This document shows positions 1 through 9,423 of a stretch of DNA of 64,000 bases, in pieces. The stretch's first letter is position 1. Every line of letters starts with the position of its first letter. The notes beneath the pieces were generated by a model. That model was not told the DNA's origin, did not search any database, and saw nothing but the letters and a program-made list of their open reading frames with translations. Position numbers and translations under genes: made by a program. The stretch lies in the NCBI GenBank assembly GCA_963843685.1, contig CAWJLO010000006.1:172738-236737 (forward strand), written 5' to 3'. This DNA comes from DASQHL01 sp963843685 (lineage in GTDB: Bacteria; Chloroflexota; Dehalococcoidia; DSTF01; JACRBR01).

Positions 1-3000
1 GGGCGCCTTCGCGCGCTCCAGCCACGCGGACCCGGCGCCGATGCGCCGGTAGATCGCGTCCGCCGCTGCGCGCAGCTTCCGCTCGCTCGCGGCGCCTCCG
101 CTCCGCCCGCAGTTCCGCGCCCAGTGGCAATACGCATCCGCTTCGCCCCAGGCCAGCTCCGCCCCGTTCAACCAGCCCTGCGCGGAGGCGAAATGAGCGT
201 CGCTGGCTGGTCCGTCTCCCTGAGCCGCCGCGAGGGCGCCCTGGGCCAACGCAAGCCGCGCTCCCCGGCTGCCCCAGTCTTCCCCGCCGTCGACGATGGA
301 GCGGGCGCGCCCCACATGCTCGCGCGCCTCATCTACGCGTCCGTCTTCGGCGCAGATCAGGGCAAGCTCGACGCGCGCTCGCAGTTCGATCAGCACCCCG
401 CCGGCTTCGGCGCCGATCGCCAGCTCTTCGCGCAGAAGCCGCTCGGCGCCGCGAACGTCCAGGCGCGCCAGGCAGAGATTGGCCAGATGGTGGCTCTGGT
501 TGGCGTACGCCGACCGATGCCCGACCGCCGCAAGCAGCTCGAACCCTTCGCGCCACATGCGATCGGCCGCGTCCCACTCTCCGTCGCAGAAGTGCAGCAT
601 CGCGCCGAGGAACCCGTCCGCCGGGGCGCCCAGCGCCCTCGCCTCCTCCATCCTCCCGTTCAAGCACAGGGCGCAACCGAGATCCTGCAGCAGACCGATG
701 CGCTGCGCGTCTCCCGACGCGAACCGTTGCTTCTCCAGCTCGCGCCGGTACAGGTGGCCGTACCCCGCGGCGTACCCCTCCGTCCAATCCGCGATATTCG
801 TTGCCGTGTAGTACGTCACCAACGGGTCGTTTCGCGCATCACCGATGGCGTACGCGCGGGTCAGGAGATCGCGCGACTCCGCAAGCCGCCCCTTCGCCTT
901 GAGCAGCGCGCCGTGGAGTAGCGTCGCGCTGGACAGCGAGCTCGCCATCCCCAGACGTTCTGCGAGCTCCATGGCCCGCGCGGACGCCTCCAGCCCCTCG
1001 TCGACCCGGACGCCGTTGAACAGCGCCGACGCGAGCCCCGTGTAAAAGTAGACGAGCGCCGGCCGGGCTTCTCCCTGCGCGAACACAGCCTCCGCCGCCC
1101 GGTAATGCTCCAACCCGCGGGGGATGTCCATGTACCGCGCGAGTCTCGCTTCGCCGATGTGCGTGGAGAGCGCCACACCCAACCGTGAATGGATCTGCGC
1201 CGCCCGCTCGACCTGGCCGAGCTCCTCTCGCACCCGCAGCGCCCGCTCAAGGTAGGTGACCGCGGCGCGGTAATCGCCGCCGGTGCTGAACAACAGGTCC
1301 GCCAGCCGTTCGACCAGCCCCGCCTCCTCCTCCGGGTCGGCACGCCCCTGCTCCATCAGGTGCAGCGCCCGACGCCAGTGAGCCTCCGCCTCGTCCCAGG
1401 CGCACTTCGACCGCGCCAGCTCTCCGGCCCGCATGGCGTAGCCGACCGCCTTCTCGACGTCTCCTCCCACCGGAATCGCCGCCTCGAAGTGGTACGCCAG
1501 CTCCTCAACCCTCTCACCCCGACGGCTCATCGATTCGATCGCCTCCGCGATCGCACGATGCAGCTCGGCCCGCCGGACGTACGCCAGCTGCGAATACAAC
1601 GCGCGCCGCACGAGGTCGTGCGTAAACTCGAACGTCAGCAGCCGCTCGTCGACCGGACGCACGATGCCGGCCAGCGCCGCCTCGTTCAACGCCGCCACCG
1701 TGCCCTCCCGCGGCAACTCCGCTACCCGCCCCACCAGCTCCGTGTCGAATCGCTGCCCCACGACCGCAGCCGCGTTCAGCACCTCCGCACAGTCGGGCGA
1801 GAGCGCCTCAAGCCGGCTCAGCACGACGCCCTGCACCGTCAGCGGGACCTGAAGCTCGTCGCTGTCAAGCCGCGCGCCGGCCGCCGATACAAACCGAGCC
1901 AGTTCGCGCGCGTACAGCGGGTTTCCCCCGGCCTCCCGCGAAAGCGCGGTGAGTGCGCTGGCCGGCAACTCACCCTCCACGAGGCGCCGCGCGTATTCGC
2001 TGATCTCATCGTCCGTGAGGTGCTCCAGCGTGACGTTGGCTTTGAGCTCGCCCCATCTCAACGCATCAAGGACCCGCCGCAAACCTGCGTGCTCCGTCGT
2101 TCTCGCCGTCAGCACAAGGAGCACGCGGCGCCGCGGAACGTCACGCGCGATCGCCGTCAGCAGCGACAGCGTCGCCGCGTCCGCGTCGTGCAGGTCCTCC
2201 AGCACGAGCACCGTCGGTGATCGCGCGCCGAGTTCGCGGACCAGGCGCCCCACGCCATCGAACAGGGACGCCCGGGCGACGTCTCCGCTTCGCGCCGGGG
2301 GGAGGGCCGCGCTTGAGAAGCGATCCCGCATCGCCGGAAAGAGCTGCCCCAGGTCCGCTCCGGACGACGCGGCGCACGCCGCGAGTTCGCTGTCGCTGAG
2401 CGTGCGCAGCAGCGGCTCCAGCGCCTCGATCCAGGGGCGGTAGGGCACGGCGCTCTCTTCGTCGAGGCAGCCGCCGAGCCCGCACTGACAGTCGTTGAGC
2501 GCCGCATGTTCCAGCAGCTCCAGCACCAGCCGCGTCTTGCCGATGCCGGGCTCTCCCGTCACCAGCACGACCCCGCCCGAACCCGACTTCGCCTCTGCCA
2601 GCGCCTTCCGTAGCCGCGTCATCTCCCGGGTGCGCCCCACGAGCGCCGTCTCCACGCGGGCTGTCCAGGCCGTGACGTCTCCACTCTCGGACGACCCGAG
2701 AGACTCGAACAGCGACTCCGTCTCCGGCGCCGGCGCCGCGCCCAGCTCGCGCCGCAGCGCCTCTCTGCATCGCTCGTATTCAGCCGCGGCGCCCGCCACG
2801 TCTCCGGCGCGCGCGTAGACCCGCATCCGGGCGCGCGTCAGCTCCTCGTCGAGGTCGTTGTCCGGGAGCGAGCGCAACGTCTCCGCCGCTCGGCTCCACG
2901 CGCCCTGCGTCGCATAGGATTCGACGAGCCGGCGCAGCAACCTGCGCCTCAGGCCGCGCAGCTCTTCCCTCGCGCTCTCTGTCCACCCTTCGTAGAGGTC

Positions 3001-3432
3001 GCCGGGAAGCAGGTCCCCGCCGTACTGCCGCAGCGCATCCTCGCAGCCGGACGGGTCGTCCTCCAGCGCTCTCGTCGCTGCACACCGAAAGTCGTCGACG
3101 TCGATGCTGGCGTCTTCCCGCAGCGTCAGCATCGGTCCGCGCCGTCCGACGATGTCGCCCGTGAACCCGTCCGCACGCAGCGCGCTCCGCAGGAAACTCA
3201 GATGCTTGGAGAGTTCGTTGCGCCCCGCCTCAGGCGTCAGCTCGGGCCACAACGCGTCCAGCACCTGGTCGCGCTGCAGCGCGTGCGCGTCCGTCAGCGC
3301 CAACAGCTTGATCAACGACGCGGACCGGCGGCGGCGGCTTAGCTGTGCGTCGCCCAGGCGCGCCCGTCCGGCGGCGATCTCGAAGCCGCCAAGGAGCCGT
3401 ATCCGCACCGCTTCCGGCTCTGCGCGCCGCAC
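1..3432 (-). CDS. BTAD/AAA-ATPase/TPR transcriptional regulator (partial, C-terminus outside window)
   Basis: One uninterrupted minus-strand frame runs from a GTG at 3432 off the window start (1144 codons, no stop), so this is the N-terminal part of a giant SARP/AfsR-like regulator. Residues about 1-85 look like a winged-helix transcriptional-regulatory domain (IRLLGGFEIAAG near the start), followed by a bacterial transcriptional activation domain to about 235. An STAND/AAA NTPase follows, with Walker A GEPGIGKTR near residues 293-301 and a Walker B-like VLVLEDLHDAD. The rest is helical, alanine-rich and TPR-like. There is no in-frame ATG near the beginning; the GTG start is chosen because it sits just before the conserved DNA-binding domain. 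The signal sensed and the targets cannot be read from the sequence. Short ORFs in other frames here are shadows. Confidence 0.8.
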   Translation of the reverse strand, partial: MRRAEPEAVRIRLLGGFEIAAGRARLGDAQLSRRRRSASLIKLLALTDAHALQRDQVLDALWPELTPEAGRNELSKHLSFLRSALRADGFTGDIVGRRGPMLTLREDASIDVDDFRCAATRALEDDPSGCEDALRQYGGDLLPGDLYEGWTESAREELRGLRRRLLRRLVESYATQGAWSRAAETLRSLPDNDLDEELTRARMRVYARAGDVAGAAAEYERCREALRRELGAAPAPETESLFESLGSSESGDVTAWTARVETALVGRTREMTRLRKALAEAKSGSGGVVLVTGEPGIGKTRLVLELLEHAALNDCQCGLGGCLDEESAVPYRPWIEALEPLLRTLSDSELAACAASSGADLGQLFPAMRDRFSSAALPPARSGDVARASLFDGVGRLVRELGARSPTVLVLEDLHDADAATLSLLTAIARDVPRRRVLLVLTARTTEHAGLRRVLDALRWGELKANVTLEHLTDDEISEYARRLVEGELPASALTALSREAGGNPLYARELARFVSAAGARLDSDELQVPLTVQGVVLSRLEALSPDCAEVLNAAAVVGQRFDTELVGRVAELPREGTVAALNEAALAGIVRPVDERLLTFEFTHDLVRRALYSQLAYVRRAELHRAIAEAIESMSRRGERVEELAYHFEAAIPVGGDVEKAVGYAMRAGELARSKCAWDEAEAHWRRALHLMEQGRADPEEEAGLVERLADLLFSTGGDYRAAVTYLERALRVREELGQVERAAQIHSRLGVALSTHIGEARLARYMDIPRGLEHYRAAEAVFAQGEARPALVYFYTGLASALFNGVRVDEGLEASARAMELAERLGMASSLSSATLLHGALLKAKGRLAESRDLLTRAYAIGDARNDPLVTYYTATNIADWTEGYAAGYGHLYRRELEKQRFASGDAQRIGLLQDLGCALCLNGRMEEARALGAPADGFLGAMLHFCDGEWDAADRMWREGFELLAAVGHRSAYANQSHHLANLCLARLDVRGAERLLREELAIGAEAGGVLIELRARVELALICAEDGRVDEAREHVGRARSIVDGGEDWGSRGARLALAQGALAAAQGDGPASDAHFASAQGWLNGAELAWGEADAYCHWARNCGRSGGAASERKLRAAADAIYRRIGAGSAWLERAKAP

Positions 3433-3581
3433 CAGAATTCCCCCCGATCGACGACGTCGGATCTCGCTTCTTCGAGTATACGCCGGTTGCCCCGCGTCGA
3501 GGCGGCCGTCGACCCGGTGGCTGCCGCGACGGGACCGAACCAATGGCTGATACGAGGGCTCTGGCCACGGCGCCCGGCGAG

Positions 3582-4643
3582 CTAGTCGGATGAAACGACG
3601 ACGGCGCGCCCCAGGTTCGGTGGATCGTACGTTGTCTCATCGCGCCGCCGCACCGGCGACCAGTGGGCGTACTCGAACGCGGGCGGCGCCCCCGTCGCCG
3701 TGATCTCGCGGCGCCGCGGCGGGACGATGCGGTAGATCCCCCTCCACGACTCGCGGATCGGCCCGAGGAAGTTCGGCCGCGCGGTCACGGCTTGCGGATC
3801 GAACTCCAGCCCGCACTCGCTTGCCCGTTCCCGCATCCACAGGAACGCCAGGTCGGACAGCCCCGCGTCCACGTTGCCTCCTCCGACGTTGCTGTGGACG
3901 CCTGCGAACCACACCTGCTCCACGCGCTGATTCGTCGCGTGCGCCTGCTGCGTCCAGATTGCCGGCTGGAACGCGCGACGCCGCTCGTCGATCGCCACCG
4001 CCTGAAACGCGTTGTCCACATAGCTGCTCAGATTCACGTCGTGAAACTGCAGGCGCAGCACCCTGCGCGAAATCCACCCGAGCGCGCCGATCGGGATCCC
4101 CAGCGCCCCGACCGTGTCCCAGACACCGATGAAGTGCACGCGCGTCGCCGGCCCGCTCGCCTCGTGCGTGTACGTCTTGCGAAAGAGCTGTGACTCCACC
4201 GCCGCCGGATGCGACTCATCGTCCCTGCGCCGGTAGAGCGCGTACGCCTCCTCTACGTGGCCTCGGAACTCCCGCTTGACGATGCCGCAGTTTCGGATGA
4301 GCCCGGCAAGGCTCCGAGCCGTGTACGCGCCGCGGCTGAAGCCGAAGAGGAACAGTTCGTCCCCCGGCTCATACTCGTCGATGAGAAAACCGTACGCATC
4401 CAGGATGTGGTTCGAGATCCCGACGCCGAACGCGCCGCCGATCAGATGGTCCCAGCGCCCCGTGCCGATGCCACGGCCGTAGTAGACGGCCTGGGCCACA
4501 CCCATGCGATCGACACGCAGCACCGATATCGCCGTCTTGGTCACGTTCGTAGGACACGGACGGCCCTCGCAATGCTGATCCGGCACGCTCCACGTCCCGT
4601 CGCAACAAATGACGATCCTCTTCCGGCCGGGCGGCGGAGCCAT
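3582..4643 (-). CDS. DUF2235 (Tle1-like) alpha/beta hydrolase
   Basis: A 353-residue protein beginning MAPPPGRKRIVICCDGTW, the usual N-terminus of the DUF2235 / T6SS phospholipase effector Tle1-like catalytic family. The nucleophile elbow GFSRG puts Ser at 103; Asp176 (GVWDTVG) and His250 (GVHSNVGGG) complete a plausible triad. The ATG at 4643 is preferred over a longer frame because AGGGAGGACGC lies directly before it and the upstream residues are low-complexity. No VgrG, PAAR or immunity gene is adjacent, so a secreted-toxin role is not supported. It is more likely a housekeeping or envelope lipid/ester hydrolase. It lies just upstream in sequence of another hydrolase on the same strand, with 46 nt between them. 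Confidence 0.88.
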   Translation of the reverse strand: MAPPPGRKRIVICCDGTWSVPDQHCEGRPCPTNVTKTAISVLRVDRMGVAQAVYYGRGIGTGRWDHLIGGAFGVGISNHILDAYGFLIDEYEPGDELFLFGFSRGAYTARSLAGLIRNCGIVKREFRGHVEEAYALYRRRDDESHPAAVESQLFRKTYTHEASGPATRVHFIGVWDTVGALGIPIGALGWISRRVLRLQFHDVNLSSYVDNAFQAVAIDERRRAFQPAIWTQQAHATNQRVEQVWFAGVHSNVGGGNVDAGLSDLAFLWMRERASECGLEFDPQAVTARPNFLGPIRESWRGIYRIVPPRRREITATGAPPAFEYAHWSPVRRRDETTYDPPNLGRAVVVSSD

Positions 4644-4689
4644 GCGTCCTCCCTTCTGCCTCGCGTCGCTCTTGCGCTCGCCTCGGCCC

Positions 4690-5601
4690 TCAGTTTCGCC
4701 CGGCCGCGGCCACGGTCGGAGGTCCCGCCTGCAGACAGTCGTCCGCCACACCCCCCAGCCAGAACTTCGCCACGACGTCCGCCATCTCCGGCGACGACAG
4801 GTAGCCGTACCAGTGGTGCGGATCGCGGTCCCCGTTCGGCGCGTAGTTGTCCCGCACCATGCGGTCGTCCACGAGGTGGGCGCCCTCGGCGGTCGGATAG
4901 TCGTCGGCAACGCGGCGGTCACGGATCGCCACGTCGTCGAAACGGTCGTACAGGTTCAGCCAGTACCGCAAGTTCTCTGGAAACGCCGGCGTCCCGAGGA
5001 CCGCCTTCACGTACTCCCAGCCGAGCGGCGTGCCGAGCGTCACGAACGTATCGACGTCGCCCGTGAAGTGCAGCAGCGCGTCGAACGCAACCACTGTGCC
5101 CATGCTGTGGCTGACGACGCAGAGCGGCCCGCGCCGCCCCTCCTCCTCGAGGCGTTGCACCACCCGTTCGACGATCGGCCATCGCGTCCGTCCGTCCAGG
5201 TACGGCCGCATGTCGCGCATCAGGTGGTCGAAGACAACCTCGAGCGGTGCCCTCGTGATCCTCTCGGCGCGTGAAAGAAGGACGACCGACGTGCGCCGTA
5301 TGCGCTCGATCGCGTTCAGCACCAGCAGATCGGGGCGCGTGCGGTACGCGCCCAGACCGCCGACCGCCCAGCCGAGGCTGGCGCGCTGCCGGACCGGCAG
5401 CCGGCGCAGGAGCGCAGCCTCCTCTGGCGTCAGCCGCCCGTCCGTCTGCGTGCGCAGGTCCGCCCAGTAGGCGACGGAGTACGCGTCGTAAGGCAGGTTC
5501 AACCAGAGCGCGCGCGAGAGGGGCTCCCACGTGCGGGCGCGCTCCTCCTCGACCGCCGGCTTGTCGCCCATGCCATGTACGAAGACGATGCGTCGATCCA
5601 T
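4690..5601 (-). CDS. alpha/beta hydrolase (lipase/esterase-like)
   Basis: A 303-residue protein starting MDRRIVFVHGMGDK, with the HG oxyanion-type motif at the N-terminus and a serine elbow VVSHSMG (Ser166; the first Gly of GxSxG is replaced by Ser). A later TLGTPLGWEY segment resembles lipase/PGAP1-like folds. It is the first gene of a likely two-gene minus-strand unit with the DUF2235 hydrolase. The substrate is unknown; the family includes lipases and esterases acting on acyl esters. No signal peptide is seen, so it is probably cytoplasmic. Confidence 0.8.
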   Translation of the reverse strand: MDRRIVFVHGMGDKPAVEEERARTWEPLSRALWLNLPYDAYSVAYWADLRTQTDGRLTPEEAALLRRLPVRQRASLGWAVGGLGAYRTRPDLLVLNAIERIRRTSVVLLSRAERITRAPLEVVFDHLMRDMRPYLDGRTRWPIVERVVQRLEEEGRRGPLCVVSHSMGTVVAFDALLHFTGDVDTFVTLGTPLGWEYVKAVLGTPAFPENLRYWLNLYDRFDDVAIRDRRVADDYPTAEGAHLVDDRMVRDNYAPNGDRDPHHWYGYLSSPEMADVVAKFWLGGVADDCLQAGPPTVAAAGRN

Positions 5602-5797
5602 CGCGACCGTATCTCAAGCGCCCAATGAACGAGCTTCAGTTGATGGTTGAGAATGCCACGCGAGACGATCGTCAAGCAAGCAAATGTTACGGATCGTTGA
5701 CGTGTGCGAACGAGCCGTCGCCAGACCCTATACACCAACGCGCTCGTGCGCTAACGTTCGGCAGACTTGGATTACGCCACGCAAGGAGATTGTTGTC

Positions 5798-6328
5798 ATG
5801 GCTCAACGCGCGACTACTGAGACGGCATCATCACCGACGTTCATGCACCCCTCGTTCGGGCCCTGGGTGCTCGTGAGTGAGCTCTACTGGATGTCCTACA
5901 AGCTCCTCGAACGGCGCTTCTACCACCTCGGCGTCTCCGCATCTCAGGCGAGGGTGCTGGCCGTCCTGCACTACGCCGGCGGGCCGCTCAAGCCCAGCCT
6001 CGTCGCCACCCTCCTCTTCCAGGAGACGCAGAGCATCACCGGCATCCTCCACCGCATCGAAGCTCGCGGTTGGGTCAAGCGCTCCCCGGACCCCGACGAC
6101 CGCCGCGCTGTCGGTCTGGCGCTGACCGAGGAAGGCCGCAAGATCACCGCCGAGATCGTCAAGATCTCGAAGGAGCTCTACGACGAGCTCTTCTCCGCGG
6201 CGCTTACGGCTGCGGAGGTCCGCCAGATCGAGACGTCGCTCCGGAAGGTGCGCGCCATCGGCTTCAAGCTGCCGGAGACGGACTTCAAGCTCCGCCGCGC
6301 ACAGCAGTACCCGATCTGGCGCGACTGA
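5798..6328 (+). CDS. MarR-family winged-helix regulator
   Basis: A 176-residue protein. A winged-helix core (about residues 35-120) has the typical MarR pattern: helix QARVLAVLHYAGG, recognition region QSITGILHRIEARGW and wing SPDPDDRRAVGLALTEEG. The ATG at 5798 is chosen over an ATG at 5684 because AAGGAG lies 10 nt upstream and the longer N-terminus is not family-like. It is divergent from the hydrolase pair and followed on the same strand by the polymerase gene. The ligand is unknown. The C-terminal 20 residues after the dimer helix are basic and unusual. Confidence 0.9.
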   Translation: MAQRATTETASSPTFMHPSFGPWVLVSELYWMSYKLLERRFYHLGVSASQARVLAVLHYAGGPLKPSLVATLLFQETQSITGILHRIEARGWVKRSPDPDDRRAVGLALTEEGRKITAEIVKISKELYDELFSAALTAAEVRQIETSLRKVRAIGFKLPETDFKLRRAQQYPIWRD

Positions 6329-6418
6329 CCTCGTCTGAGTCGAACTTGAAGGCGGCGCCGGCACGATGGCCGGCGCCGCTTCTTCTTGCCTTCTCGGACA
6401 ATGCCGTACAGTGCCCGC

Positions 6419-7426
6419 ATGGCGACGCCCTCCGTTACCGTCGACGCGGCCGGCCGGCAGGTCACGGTCACGAACCCCGACAAGGTGTTCTTTCCCGAGA
6501 TCGGCGCCACCAAGCTCGACCTCGTGCGCTACTACCTCAGTGTGGCCGAGGGCGCGCTGCGTGGCGTGCGCGGGCGTCCGATGGTCCTCAAGCGCTTCAC
6601 CGGCGGCGCCACCGCCGAACCGTTCTTCCAGAAGCGAGCGCCCGCGAACCTGCCCGACGGCATGAAGACCGCCCACATCACCTTCCCCAGCGGCCGCACC
6701 GCTGACCTCGCCGTCTGCGATACCGCCGCCGACCTCGCCTGGGTCGTGAACCTCGGCTGCATCGACCTCAACCCCTGGCCCGTTCGCGCGTCCGACGTAG
6801 ACCATCCCGACGAGCTGCGCATCGACCTCGATCCGACGCCTGAAGCCACCTTCGCGCACGTGCGCGAGGTCGCGCTCGCCGTCGGCGAGGTGCTGCGCGA
6901 GCGCGGCTACCGCGCCTATCCGAAGACCTCAGGATCGCGCGGCATCCACATCAACGTGCGTATCGAGCCCAGATGGACGTTCACCGAGATGCGACGCTCG
7001 GCACTGGCCCTCGGCCGCGAAGTGGAGCGCCGCCTGCCCGCGCTCGCTACCACCGCCTGGTGGAAGGAGGAGCGCCACGGCGTCTTCATCGACTACAACC
7101 AGAACGCCCGCGACCGCACCGTCGCCTCGGCCTACTCCGTGCGCCCTCTGCCGGACGCCCGCGTCTCGTGCCCGCTCGAGTGGGATGAGGTGGCCGGCGT
7201 AGATCCATCAACGCTGACGATCGCCACCGTCCCCGCGCGCTTCGCGCGGCGCGGCGATCCCGCCGCCACGATCGACGACCACGCATTCTCGCTCGGGCCG
7301 CTGCTCGAGCTCGTCGCCAAGCAGGAACGCGACGACGGCCTCGGCGACGCGCCCTGGCCGCCGCAGTTCCCGAAGGCGCCCGGCGAGCCGAAGCGCGTCC
7401 AGCCGAGCCGCCGCAAGAAGACCTGA
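6419..7426 (+). CDS. LigD-type polymerase/primase (NHEJ AEP superfamily)
   Basis: A 335-residue stand-alone LigD polymerase-domain protein. The start region TPSVTVDAAGRQVTVTNPDK is the classic LigD-Pol N-terminus. The archaeo-eukaryotic primase metal motif is IDLDP (Asp136, Asp138) and a second motif is SGSRGIHI (His177), followed by VFIDYNQNARDRT. In bacterial non-homologous end joining this domain fills gaps with ribo- or deoxynucleotides at broken ends. The start could also be an in-frame ATG at 6386 or 6404; 6419 is preferred by family length. It converges on the ligase gene with 12 nt between stops. No Ku gene is in the window. Confidence 0.93.
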   Translation: MATPSVTVDAAGRQVTVTNPDKVFFPEIGATKLDLVRYYLSVAEGALRGVRGRPMVLKRFTGGATAEPFFQKRAPANLPDGMKTAHITFPSGRTADLAVCDTAADLAWVVNLGCIDLNPWPVRASDVDHPDELRIDLDPTPEATFAHVREVALAVGEVLRERGYRAYPKTSGSRGIHINVRIEPRWTFTEMRRSALALGREVERRLPALATTAWWKEERHGVFIDYNQNARDRTVASAYSVRPLPDARVSCPLEWDEVAGVDPSTLTIATVPARFARRGDPAATIDDHAFSLGPLLELVAKQERDDGLGDAPWPPQFPKAPGEPKRVQPSRRKKT

Positions 7427-7438
7427 TCGCCGCCGCGC

Positions 7439-8482
7439 TTATCGCGCGAAGATCTCGTCGAGCAGGAACGGCACCGTCGTCGCGATCTGGTCGAACGTAC
7501 AGGCGGCCGGCGGCTTATCGGAGCGCCAGCGTCGGAACGTCGCCGCGTGGCGAAACCGGTCCCCCTGCAGGTGGTCGAACGTCACTTCGCACACCAGCTC
7601 CGGCCGCAGGCGCACCCACTCCATGTTCCGGTCGCCCGTCCAGCGGCTCGGCCCCCCTGGCGTCCGGCCCCTCCCGAACCCAACAGATTCGTCATCGCTC
7701 AGATACGGCGCCAGCGTCTCGACAAGCGCGCGCTTCTCGACGGCCTTGAAGCTCGACGTGTGACCGACGTGGTGCAGCACACCGTCGCCCCCGTACAGGC
7801 CGAGCAGCAGCGACCCCACGGAGCGCCCCTCTTCACCGCGATTCCAGCGGAACCCACCGACGACGCAATCGACCGTCCGCAGGTGCTTGATCTTGAGCAT
7901 CGCGCGCACCCCCGGCGCGTACACGCCGTCCCCCTTCTTGGCGACGATCCCGTCCAGCCCCGCCCCCTCGAACCGCTCGAACCAGTCGAGCGCCTGATCA
8001 CGGTCGCGCGTCATCGGCGTCAAGTAGACCGGCGGCGCCACGCCGGCGAGCGCCCGCTCGAGGCCTGTGCGCCGCTCCCGAAACGGCGCCTCGCGCATGT
8101 CGCGTGTACCTTCAGCGATCAGGTCGAACGCCACGAACGACGCCGGCGTTTCCGCCGCGAGCTTGCGCACGCGCGACTCGGCCGGGTGGATCCGCTGCGA
8201 CAGCGCGCCGAAGTCCAGGCCGCGCTCCGTCATGATCACGACCTCGCCGTCCAGCACCAATGGCCCCGGCAGCACCCGCACGAGGCCCTCACACAGCTCC
8301 GGGAAGTAGCGGTTCAGCGGCTTCAGGTCGCGGCTCTGGATGTACAGCTCCGCACCGTCGAAGAAGACGATGGCCCGGAAGCCGTCCCACTTCGGCTCGT
8401 ACAGCCACGCTCCCGGCGGGGGAATCGTGTCCGCAAGCTTCGCCAGCATCGGCTCAATCGGGGCCTCGAGTGGCAGCGTCAT
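7439..8482 (-). CDS. ATP-dependent DNA ligase (LigC/LigD ligase-domain type)
   Basis: A 347-residue protein with adenylation motif I EPKWDGFRA (Lys31 nucleophile), motif III-like FVAFDLIAEG, motif IV DGIVAKK and motif V LKIKHLRTVD. An OB-fold C-terminal domain contains LRPELVCEVTFDH. Length and order match the single-domain ligases that accompany LigD-Pol proteins. It seals nicks using ATP and probably works with the convergent polymerase gene in double-strand-break repair. It starts at ATG 8482. Confidence 0.93.
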   Translation of the reverse strand: MTLPLEAPIEPMLAKLADTIPPPGAWLYEPKWDGFRAIVFFDGAELYIQSRDLKPLNRYFPELCEGLVRVLPGPLVLDGEVVIMTERGLDFGALSQRIHPAESRVRKLAAETPASFVAFDLIAEGTRDMREAPFRERRTGLERALAGVAPPVYLTPMTRDRDQALDWFERFEGAGLDGIVAKKGDGVYAPGVRAMLKIKHLRTVDCVVGGFRWNRGEEGRSVGSLLLGLYGGDGVLHHVGHTSSFKAVEKRALVETLAPYLSDDESVGFGRGRTPGGPSRWTGDRNMEWVRLRPELVCEVTFDHLQGDRFRHAATFRRWRSDKPPAACTFDQIATTVPFLLDEIFAR

Positions 8483-8754
8483 ACGTATCGGCGTCCTGGC
8501 GTGGCGCGCCTCAGTGGATCCTGGAGGGTCCTAGCAACGATAGCTCTTCTTGAACTGAGCGAACGCCAGTTGCGCGTCGGTTGCACTGACCGTCCCGTCC
8601 GGAGGCCCGCTCACACCCGGTCCCGCGACCGAGCGGCCACCATGTGCCTCTCGGTGTCACCGCCGATGTGCTTCCGCGCGTCGATCGAATCGTGCCGTGC
8701 GCGCACCTCCGGAGCAAGCGCGGCGCTCGCCGCCACCGCTGCTAAGATGCAAGC

Positions 8755-9120
8755 GTGCGTATTGAAACGTTCCTCCTCGTGTGGAACGCCGACGGTGGGC
8801 TCCGTGGCACGCTCGCCTACGCCGCGCAGAGGATGCGCGGACGTCACCCCTGCGCGCTCTGCGACCTGACCTACGGACTCGTGACGCCCAGGCAGGAGTG
8901 GAACGCCTGCGCCAGGGATCTCGGCGCGCCGTGGCAGGGCCTGTACCGGGATCGCCTCGACGCCGAGCAGACACGCGTCGTTGGCGGCGACTTCCCCTGC
9001 GTGCTCGCGCGCACGCCCGGCGGCCTCGTCAAGCTCCTCGACTCCACCGCCATCGCCTCATGCGACGGCAACCTCGACCGCTTCGTCGAGCGCCTCCGCG
9101 CCGCCATCGCCTCAAGCTGA
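8755..9120 (+). CDS. conserved hypothetical protein with CxxC motif
   Basis: A 121-residue protein from a GTG at 8755. It starts IETFLLVWNADGGLRGTL and carries HPCALCDLTYG (Cys-x-x-Cys near residue 33) and a later FPCVLAR. Small proteins of this pattern (N-terminal beta strand, NADGG, CALC) occur in actinobacteria and Chloroflexota without a known role. The paired cysteines could bind metal or form a disulfide. Codon use matches surrounding real genes. Confidence 0.65.
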   Translation: MRIETFLLVWNADGGLRGTLAYAAQRMRGRHPCALCDLTYGLVTPRQEWNACARDLGAPWQGLYRDRLDAEQTRVVGGDFPCVLARTPGGLVKLLDSTAIASCDGNLDRFVERLRAAIASS

Positions 9121-9423
9121 TTCCACGATCCACGACGGAATCGGACGCGCGTCGCTGATCTTTGTGGAGAAAGACGTTATCGGCGGCGTGCGAGCTCTCC
9201 GAGGTTCGAAGAGCCGGTTGACGCCCGTCACAGGCTGGTCGTCGCTTATAGCCCACACCTCTCCTTCAGCAATCTCAACGTGATGTCCTTGTGACGCGGT
9301 TGTGACGGAGAGATGAAGAAAGCGTCATGACGGATCGCTCATCCCAGATTAATTTACCCGCCGCGGGGTGCCATTGGTCTCGCGTCCGGTCGTAACACCG
9401 GCGCCGGACCAAGGAGGTCGGCC
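9121..9423. other. intergenic, no gene seen
   Basis: No credible coding frame. The last 15 nt hold the strong Shine-Dalgarno AAGGAGG of the next gene. Two tandem TTGTGACG-like words (near 9287-9310) could be regulatory, but nothing defines them. Confidence 0.4.

Noticed and set aside
1189..2220. 343-codon open frame on the plus strand
   Set aside because: It is antisense to the BTAD/AAA regulator, which has Walker motifs and a continuous frame; composition is Arg/Gln/His-rich as expected for a shadow.
3582..4643. Type VI secretion effector
   Set aside because: The domain is Tle1-like, but no secretion, adaptor or immunity genes are nearby.
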